A stretch of DNA of 64,000 nt, taken from assembly GCA_033439765.1 (NCBI GenBank), contig JAULSN010000015.1, positions 1 to 64,000 on the forward strand, written 5' to 3'. Shown one piece after another: positions 57,559 through 64,000 of this stretch (positions are counted from its first letter, which is position 1; each line of letters opens with the position of its first letter). A program made the position numbers and the translations under genes. Source of the DNA: Lasiosphaeria ovina (Eukaryota; Ascomycota; Sordariomycetes; Sordariales; Lasiosphaeriaceae). The notes under the pieces are model-generated. The model searched no databases. It was not told the DNA's origin and worked only from the letters and a program-made list of their open reading frames with translations.

Positions 57559-58278
57559 CTACCAGGGGACTTGTTGACCCAGGCGTTGGTAGAACTTGCC
57601 ATTATCTTGATCCCCCAATTCATGCAGGACATCCAACATGTTGCTGATGCTCTCGTGCGGCTCTAGTATAGCGCCCCTGCCACCCAGCCTCGTCTTGACC
57701 CAGCCGGGATCCATCGCAATCACCACTGCCCCCAATAGCTTCTCTCTCAGGTCTTTACTTTGATGAATAGTAAGCATATTGAGGGACGCCTTCGAAACAC
57801 TGTAGCCGGCACACTTTGGATTCGTCTCGGAGCTGCACTGCATGCTGCCTAAACCCGATGTCATGTTCAAGACACGGACATGGCTCGACAGTAAACCCAT
57901 CCCAAGCAGAAACTCGACCATCTTGGCCGGGCCGACAACATTGACGTTAACCATGGCAGTTAGATGGTCGGGATCAAGACCCAACGAGTTTTGCGACGAT
58001 CCCAGGTTGATGCCTGCGTTGTTGATCAAGAAGTCAATTGTTTTGTCAGGCCCCAGAACTTGAGCAGCTTGGGTTGCGAATGCCTGGATTGACTCGATGC
58101 TTCCAGTGTCGCATTCTAGAACATGTGTCGTAGGAGAAGCAACCTGGTTCAAATCGCCGAGATCGGATGAGAGAGCGCGCACCGCAGCGAGAATTGTGTG
58201 GCTGCCTGATTGTGCTAGCTGGCGAACAAACTCGAGGCCGAGGCCACGGTTGGTGCCGGTAATGCAATAGACACCCAT
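57559..58278 (-). CDS. Short-chain dehydrogenase/reductase (C-factor-like)
   Basis: An intron-free gene of 239 aa. The NAD(P)-binding motif TGTNRGLG is at residues 7-14, the NNAG motif at about 87-90, a catalytic Ser in MTSGLGS near 140, and the YSVSK active-site pair near 160. The DPGWVKTRLGG motif follows the active site as in C-factor/carbonyl reductase-like SDRs. The length is typical of a classical SDR; no signal peptide. The substrate is unknown. It is transcribed in the same direction as the MFS gene 780 bp upstream, but no co-regulation is visible. Confidence 0.92.
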   Translation of the reverse strand: MGVYCITGTNRGLGLEFVRQLAQSGSHTILAAVRALSSDLGDLNQVASPTTHVLECDTGSIESIQAFATQAAQVLGPDKTIDFLINNAGINLGSSQNSLGLDPDHLTAMVNVNVVGPAKMVEFLLGMGLLSSHVRVLNMTSGLGSMQCSSETNPKCAGYSVSKASLNMLTIHQSKDLREKLLGAVVIAMDPGWVKTRLGGRGAILEPHESISNMLDVLHELGDQDNGKFYQRLGQQVPW

Positions 58279-59057
58279 ATTTCTCGAGCCGGCTTGTAAG
58301 TTGTTCGTTCGTAAGACTCGGATCTAATAGATAGGTACCCAAGGTACCGGGTGAGCAGAGATGGAAAGAAGGGAGAGGGGTCGGTATTAAACCTGTCGTA
58401 GGTATTGAGCGTAGCGCCGTGGCCTGATTATTGGCTCGTGTCCAGTGTCCTTGACTTACAGTGAAATGTTAGACCCTGTGCGCTAGTCGCGGCATCAGTT
58501 GGGACTCCTCTCGAGCTGCCGCTCGAGACGGGTACTTAGCCTCTAAACTGCACGCTAGGTACACTACCTAGCGAGCCGGTTTTTAACAGAGAGCGTGTCA
58601 TGACTTGGTTGGACGCTATACACGGCATAAATCGCTGCATCCCAGCGTCGTAGCACATATGTGTGCCGAGACATTTCTTCATTGCGTGCCTCAGACAGAG
58701 CGTCCAAGCGTGCATGGCATGCTGCACGCCATGGCTGCTGGGGTGCAGCTTTGATAGGCTTTGTTCCTTGCTCCTCCGCACCCAAAGTAGTTAACTCTGT
58801 TCATCCTTCCAGATGGAGAAAATATAAATAAAAGGGCTCGTTATTTCGAGAAGCGTCTCTCAGTTTTCGTGGCTCAATTCAGCACACATTTTGGAGACGT
58901 AGATGCTTAATTATAGTCTATGTAAACAGTTACAGTGACCTGTACGACTCCCTCTCCCTTGCCAGGTTAAATGGCACTGCAGCTGGTACAGAATTAACAT
59001 CGGCAATCTGCCGAATATGCTTGCGTATGACAGTAAAACAACTCTTTCAGACCAAAT
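58279..59057. other. Intergenic
   Basis: 779 bp. Short perfect inverted repeats are CTCGAGC-TGCC-GCTCGAG (58,508-58,525) and GCTAGGTA-CAC-TACCTAGC (58,553-58,571). A TATAAATAAAAG stretch at 58,822 may be a promoter-like signal. Only short ORFs. Confidence 0.55.
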
Positions 59058-60895
59058 TCAATAAGACGCCGTCTCGTACTTGCTCCTTGCTCGAATTCCT
59101 TTTCCAAATTTGAAAAAGACCCACGGCACCGGCATTAGGACTACAGCAATGAAACCGAGGAGACTACTTGCCCAGCCGATACCGAGCGTGGAGTACACTG
59201 GCAAGATTGCAGTCAGGATGGGCAATGGGATATATCTCAAAAGGTGCTTGGGTGTGGGTGAGACTCACTCTGGATTGTGAAGAGCGGAAATGCACCGGCA
59301 AGTCCGTATCTAGCGAAGCTATTGGCGCTGGCCGCGCTCGCCACCGTGGTGCCGTGATACGTGTCTGATATGTACTGCATTGTGCTGATGAAAATGCACA
59401 AGTTTCCCCACGCGCTGAACGGTGAAAATCAGCATCGGCATTATAATCAAGGTAGGTGTTGGGATGCTAAATATCCCCTCGGGGGGGGGGAGGGGGGGGG
59501 TGAGAACTCACAACGGCACCATGGCCACGACGGGGCTTGCCCAAGATATGTCGGGCCTCGCAGTCCACCCAAACCAAAACAATCCAATCGGCGGCCCCAA
59601 GCTTCCGATCATGGCGGGATAGAGGCGGTATTCGGGAGGGACCATATGAGCTGGGTGCAGGGGCACTTGTGGTCGATACAGCAAGATGTCGCAGATGATG
59701 ATGGTAAGTGTGCCAAGAAGACAGCCTGTCACGATGGATCTGTGTGGTCGGAGGCACACGTTAATTAGTTCCTGCCCCTTTACGAAGACACAACTGATGA
59801 AACAACTTACAGAAACACCAGTCCCGTGTCTTCGATGGAGAAGTTGTAGACGCCTTGGAAGACATATGGGACGGCGGCAAAGAATGTAAAGAGGGTCGCA
59901 AACTCGCACGACGCGTACAGGCAAACAAGACCGACGATGGGCTCTGTGAAGAGCATGTGAATGGGGCGGATGAGGGCGATGGTCAGAAACTGACGGGCTC
60001 TCTTGGCCAGAGGTGGCGACGGCTCGACCGGCTGGCCCAGCTTCTTGGCCAGGCGGCGTTTGATGACGGGGTGGTATGTCTCGCGCCCGAATGCAATCGT
60101 GATTAGCATCGTGAATGCGACAAAAAAGAGCATCGTATACTGGGTCCATCGCCAGCCCTTCCTGTTGGTGACAAAGGATCCGATGGCCGGGGCCAGGCCG
60201 GGACCGAGAAAGGGGGTGAGAATAAACAGGGTAGACGGCAGTCCTCGCTTCTCGGGTTTGTATGTCTCGTTGAGCACGCCAGCTGAAATGGCAAGACAGG
60301 GGGCGAAGCAGAATCCGGCCAAGAAGCGCAAGATGCAGAGGGCAGCAAAGGAATGCGTCACGGCCGCTCCAACGACGAAAAGGGCGCCAATGGGCACGCA
60401 AAACAGGAAGACGAGATATCTGCCAATGGTTTCGGACAGAGGACCCCCAACCACGGGGCCAAGGGCAAGCGCAAACACGTATATCGACAAGGGCACAATG
60501 GCTGCCGTGCTCGTGACGCCAAATTCTTGCATCAGCTGACTGTGCGAAGACGTCATGATAGAGGTTCCCATGGATCTACTCTCGTCAGCATTCACTGATG
60601 CATCACTATCATCACCATGCCGAGTCTTCAGAGCCTCGGGCCAATGGCCAATGGTCAATAGTGCAGGTACTCGCATCGTGACTCACGCAAGGAAGGCCGC
60701 CGACGCCGCCATGCCAACCTGCCATGCCTTTTTCCCTGCTGGCCAGTTGTACGGGTTTTCGATATCCGTGTCCCATGAGGTCGATACCGGCGCGCTGTTC
60801 CCGGCCTCTGCCTTCTCGCTGTCTTCGGCTGTCGTATCATCGCTGTTCTCTGCAAGAGCAAAGGGCGCAATGGCGACGCCTTCCCAGGCCGTCAT
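59058..60895 (-). CDS. MFS transporter, DHA1-type, five exons
   Basis: Exons 60,895-60,687, 60,575-59,811, 59,739-59,512, 59,414-59,269 and 59,197-59,058 (introns 111, 71, 97 and 71 nt) give 495 aa. A soluble acidic N-terminus (about 45 residues) leads to NPYNWPAGKKAW, a hallmark of fungal DHA1 drug:H+ antiporters. Then come about 12 membrane segments with GPVVGGPLSETIGR (motif A), FLAGFCFAPCLAISAGVLNE (motif C region) and NETYKPEKRG. The last exon holds MYSTLGIGWASSLLGF and PVPWVFFKFG. The family exports small molecules from the plasma membrane; the substrate is unknown. Intron 3 contains a (C)10-T-type homopolymer on the sense strand (59,481-59,500 on +). Confidence 0.9.
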
Positions 60896-62094
60896 TTTGG
60901 TAGACTTTGTGCAAGTCGTCAGTTGAGAGGCAGCGACTAGCGAGCTGGTAATGTGCTTAGTGAAAATCGTCCAAGGCCCATGAGAGGATGAAGCAGACCT
61001 GTGTGGGACAAGTCAAGTCAATAAGACCGTAGCAAGAACCGCTGCAAAAGGTAAGTGGATATGGCAGGCGTATGGATTTCGGCTTGCAAACATGGACAGA
61101 ACTCGGAGTCTCGGACAAAGTGAAATTGTCTGGCATACTGACAGTGATCCCTATATAAACAACATGTCTCCCAGTTGGATCGGGGCGGTTGTATTGCACC
61201 ATTATGGCCCCTGCCGTGGTCGCCGGCGTCCTGATTGCCCGATCACTAATCGCAAGCTGGATATGAATGAACTCGGTAGAGAAATCCCGCTCAACAAAAA
61301 CCAAAGCGACCTGATCAGTAAACAAAAAACCCCGCCTAGGTTCCTCGGAACGAAAAGCGGGTCCAAACTCCTAGTGGTCAGCTGGGACCAGCTGGGACCG
61401 GCTGACAGAGGCAAGTGTCATTCTGATGAGGAACCATCGAACTCTGGGTCGAGGTCACCCACCTGAAGCGGGCAAGAAAATGTTGGGTCCTTTGAGGGGA
61501 GCGCCTTACTTGGCATATGAAGTGATGTTTGGCCTGGCAAGGTGAGTCGAGCGCTTGCATCACGCACCATAAAGCACCCCGCTCGGCCCTCGGCCCCAAC
61601 AGTTACGGTCAACACTCTCTTTCCGAACCCCCTGAATTTTCTTCTTCTCTCCTCACTGTCCACACGCGGTAGATTATGCACCGCGGTAGATTATGCACCG
61701 CACTTACACCAGATCCACAAGTTACCAGTCAATAGTGTGGCATTACTTACTCGGATAATTAAAATGTTGTAGGGTAGTTGTGGGCGATATAAGCGTTCCG
61801 ATTTATAGACGTAATTAGGTATCCATATCCATACCAGGTAACTTTCTTGCGCTCTCATTAAGTCACCTGTGGCATCATATCCGCGGATTGGGAACGTAGA
61901 TTTGATTTTCTGTAAATTAGAAACTAGGTGGCCCGCAAAGCATAAAAAAATTTAAAAAATTTCACAACGCTTGAGACCTTATTAGAGACTCGATCGATTC
62001 GTGCGGGGGTAGCCTCCGGATCATTAATACCAAAAGACCAAATCACAATCAATCTTGGCCTTGCCTCCGAGCCTCCCCCCTCCCCCATCCTCAT
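60896..62094. other. Intergenic: promoter of the MFS gene and flank of the small secreted gene
   Basis: 1.2 kb. A 17-bp direct repeat GCACCGCGGTAGATTAT lies at 61,664-61,700. 61,930-61,970 has an A/T-rich patch AAAAAAATTTAAAAAATTT. No gene recognised. Confidence 0.55.
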
Positions 62095-62457
62095 TCACCA
62101 TACCTTCCAGGGGCAAGTCGCCTTGTAACCCTTGATGCCGCCGGGCGGAGACCAGCATCCCAACCCGGAGACAATGCCCCCTTCAGAGCAGTCCAACGTG
62201 TTGAAGAGGGTGAGCTGGCAGTACTGAGACCAGCTTAGGACGTCGATGGATTCGTACGTGGTGTTGGCATAGAAGTTGCGACAGTCGGGGCTATCCGCGC
62301 CGAGGCCAATCTGGTTGAGATCTGAGGGTCCCAAGGGGCACCCGAGCGTGGTTGAGACTCGAAATACGCCCATCAAGAGGACGCGGTCGACGACAGCGGC
62401 ATAGGTAATGCCAGCGGTGAGCGTCGACAGGGCTACGAGTGCGGAACCGAGTTTCAT
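62095..62457 (-). CDS. Small cysteine-rich secreted protein (effector-like)
   Basis: 120 aa. Residues 1-20 (MKLGSALVALSTLTAGITYA) are a strong signal peptide. The mature part has six Cys (in GCPL, DCRN, YCQL, DCSE, GCWS and TCPW), consistent with three disulfides. The C-terminus GIKGYKATCPWK is followed by VW and a stop, but the bases there (AAG/GTATGG) could also be an intron donor, so the true 3' end could be longer. Many fungal small secreted proteins of this size act outside the cell in host or microbe contact; function here is unknown. No homologue recognised. Confidence 0.7.
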   Translation of the reverse strand: MKLGSALVALSTLTAGITYAAVVDRVLLMGVFRVSTTLGCPLGPSDLNQIGLGADSPDCRNFYANTTYESIDVLSWSQYCQLTLFNTLDCSEGGIVSGLGCWSPPGGIKGYKATCPWKVW

Positions 62458-63550
62458 ATTGAAGAGTGGCTGGCTGGCTGGCTGATAGTGTGTTTGTTGA
62501 GAGAGTTAGGACATGGAAGTGAGACTGGCGCCGGAAATCTGGTTGTTTTGTTTTGGGAGGACCATATGGTGGTCTTATAATCCAAATCGCGAAGTGTGGA
62601 CATGGGTGGGACGGGTGATGCCAAGAAATGATTCGTCCTGTATTCTCGTATTCGTTGCGAGGCTTGCAGCTGGCGCTAAATAATAGCGCAAGCCACAACC
62701 ACAACGGTCAAGTTGGACGAATAAGACGATGAAATGTGACATGGGGGTTTGCAGACCCGTGGTGCGTCAGGCCACCAACATGCTAGACTAGGGTGACGAC
62801 CTGGAGACGCTGGCGAGAATCGTCACTCGCCTTTTGTTCCGAGTGTGGTGGTTGGAAGAATGGTCTTGATGGCAGTACAAACCCGGTAATCATTGCAATT
62901 AGGTATTAGGTAAACATCTGAGAATACCTTATGGTTCGTTCACCTGACTCCTGGACTATGTCCCTTACCTACCTAATTATCCAATAGCTTCCCAAATTGG
63001 AACCTGGATGGCCTTGTGCAGCACCACTGCATGCATTCGTGCCTGAAAGCTAGCCTGGTGTGCTTCCTAATTACCGTAAGCTTCGGCACATGGTTGCGCC
63101 GATGCTCACCAAGGGTTCGATTTGTGCTACCCGAAATTAGTCGGTCGGGCCAGTGCTGTAGGTACCGTCCAGGATGAAAATGTGACTAGAACTAGGTTGG
63201 CCGCCACAGAGGTGCAGACGCTCTGGGCGCCGAGAGATTTGCGGGGCACGGAGCTAAAGCTCACTGACTGCCCGTTCATTCCCGTTCGAGACGAACACCC
63301 AGCATGTTGGCTGTGCAATCCAGGGGAAGGCTCCCGGCGCACTCGTTTGGTCACATCACAAATAATACACAATCAAAATCTTAGCATAAGCCGTCTCAGC
63401 TCGGCCATCATGTTCTGCCGGTTCCCGAGACCACATGCAAGTGCAGCAATAGTGCCTGTATTTGTGACGGCATGGTTTGCTCCAACTTCCAACTCGGGAT
63501 TCACGGAATCCGCCATATGGTCGTGCCCTTCCAATCACGCGTCAGGCAGT
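62458..63550. other. Intergenic
   Basis: 1.09 kb. Contains a (GGCT)n run just before the small secreted gene (62,467-62,483). Several TTACCTACCTAATTA/TTAGGTATTAGGTAA words lie near 62,900-62,975. No gene recognised. Confidence 0.55.
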
Positions 63551-63967
63551 TTAATTCAATGGCTCACGTTCCTGGATATCGGCTTGCCGCTTTTCCTCCA
63601 TCCCCTCACGCAGGATGGCCACCTGCTTCTTAAGCTCGACCCAGAGGATAAGATCATCCAGGTCCTCGCCCTCGTCGCCCCTCGAGACTCCAACCCAACC
63701 ATCTTCGAGTTCGTTGGCAGTTGCGCTGCCCACGACAGTTCGGGTACTGTCTCGAGCAATAGAGAGCAGGGAAGCAACAAAGGCCTCTTGAATGTACGCG
63801 AAGCTAAAGTCGTGAGTGATTTCGGCGACGGCGCCGCACAGCTTGTCTGGAAAGTCAATGGCCTTGTTGTGGGCCAGCTTCTTCTGCCAGAACTTGCAAT
63901 ACGCAACCCGTTGCTCGAGGCTCGGGTTCGAAAAGTAGTATTTTCTGTCAAATCTGGATGGGCGTTT
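63551..63967 (-). CDS. AAA ATPase (BCS1/26S-type, fungal), 3'-terminal exon, partial
   Basis: The last exon of a gene that begins beyond 64,000. A TTTGCAG acceptor ends at 63,968, and the exon starts KRPSRFDRKYYFSNPS, which directly follows the second region of homology in AAA ATPases. Then RVAYCKFWQKKL, FPDKL, and the FSFAYIQEAFVASLL sensor-2/C-lid helix, ending in a charged tail (LREGMEEKRQADIQEREPLN) at the stop at 63,551. This is the C-terminal lid of a common Pezizomycotina AAA family of unknown role. An ORF reading upstream through the acceptor is intron. Confidence 0.8.
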   Translation of the reverse strand, partial: KRPSRFDRKYYFSNPSLEQRVAYCKFWQKKLAHNKAIDFPDKLCGAVAEITHDFSFAYIQEAFVASLLSIARDSTRTVVGSATANELEDGWVGVSRGDEGEDLDDLILWVELKKQVAILREGMEEKRQADIQEREPLN

Positions 63968-64000
63968 CTGCAAAGTGAGTTAGTCACAGACCACTCGATC

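Noticed and set aside
59508..60401. Long minus frame within the MFS gene
   Set aside because: It overlaps exon 2 in another frame and joins exon 3 only through intron sequence; the spliced MFS model explains the region.
45558..60895. BBE-like oxidase, SDR and MFS transporter as a biosynthetic cluster
   Set aside because: No PKS, NRPS, terpene synthase or similar core enzyme lies in the window, and housekeeping-type genes (GT32, zinc finger, SET) lie in between.

Overview
The window looks like a nuclear contig from a filamentous ascomycete (Pezizomycotina, probably Sordariomycetes). The evidence is intron-rich genes with short 59-111 nt introns, GTRAGT-like donors and CTAAC/CTGAC branch sites, fungal families such as a MIPC-synthase-like glycosyltransferase, a BBE-type flavoenzyme and a DHA1 transporter, and above all long blocks carrying the signature of repeat-induced point mutation (RIP). 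In those blocks the dinucleotides CA and TG are almost absent, TA is in excess, and reading frames are broken almost only by TAG/TAA where Gln or Trp codons are expected.

Layout. 1-28,930 is RIP-mutated repetitive DNA. It holds a Ty3/Gypsy integrase relic with its polypurine tract and 3' LTR (560-2,290); two collinear ~6 kb copies of an unrecognised intron-containing gene (copy A 2,300-8,400, copy B 9,840-16,260) and a fragment of a third copy (23.2-23.85 kb); two other RIP-dead coding relics; a 49-bp minisatellite; a small un-mutated insertion (25,665-26,439); and a rearranged LTR/Gag relic (26.5-28.9 kb). 28,934-34,970 is an island without RIP carrying an aminoglycoside-phosphotransferase-like gene and an unrecognised 286-aa gene. 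34,975-43,320 is a second RIP block containing a two-gene element (a DUF6589-like gene converging on a RecQ-like helicase), a RIP-mutated duplicate of a piece of the island, and tandem repeats. A broken HeLo/kinase-like pseudogene (43,322-44,804) marks the edge. 45,558-64,000 is ordinary gene-rich euchromatin: secreted BBE-type oxidase, SET-domain protein, GT32 glycosyltransferase, C2H2-type regulator, membrane-anchored PNPOx-family protein, SDR, MFS transporter, small Cys-rich secreted protein, and the 3' exon of a BCS1/AAA-type ATPase.

Most unusual signals. (1) In the duplicated gene, intron after intron contains an ~80-bp near-perfect palindrome with the same core, looking like a MITE or introner-like element; in the third copy it has expanded to six 61-bp tandem units. 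(2) Copies A and B record two different mutation regimes: B lost only CA/TG and stays CpG-rich, while A lost cytosines in nearly all contexts, with the change of composition sitting at the duplication boundaries. (3) A 200-bp coding-like fragment is intact at 30.5 kb but has a RIP-mutated copy at 41.6 kb. The euchromatic genes show no obvious shared pathway; they read as a normal gene neighbourhood beside a heterochromatic repeat island.
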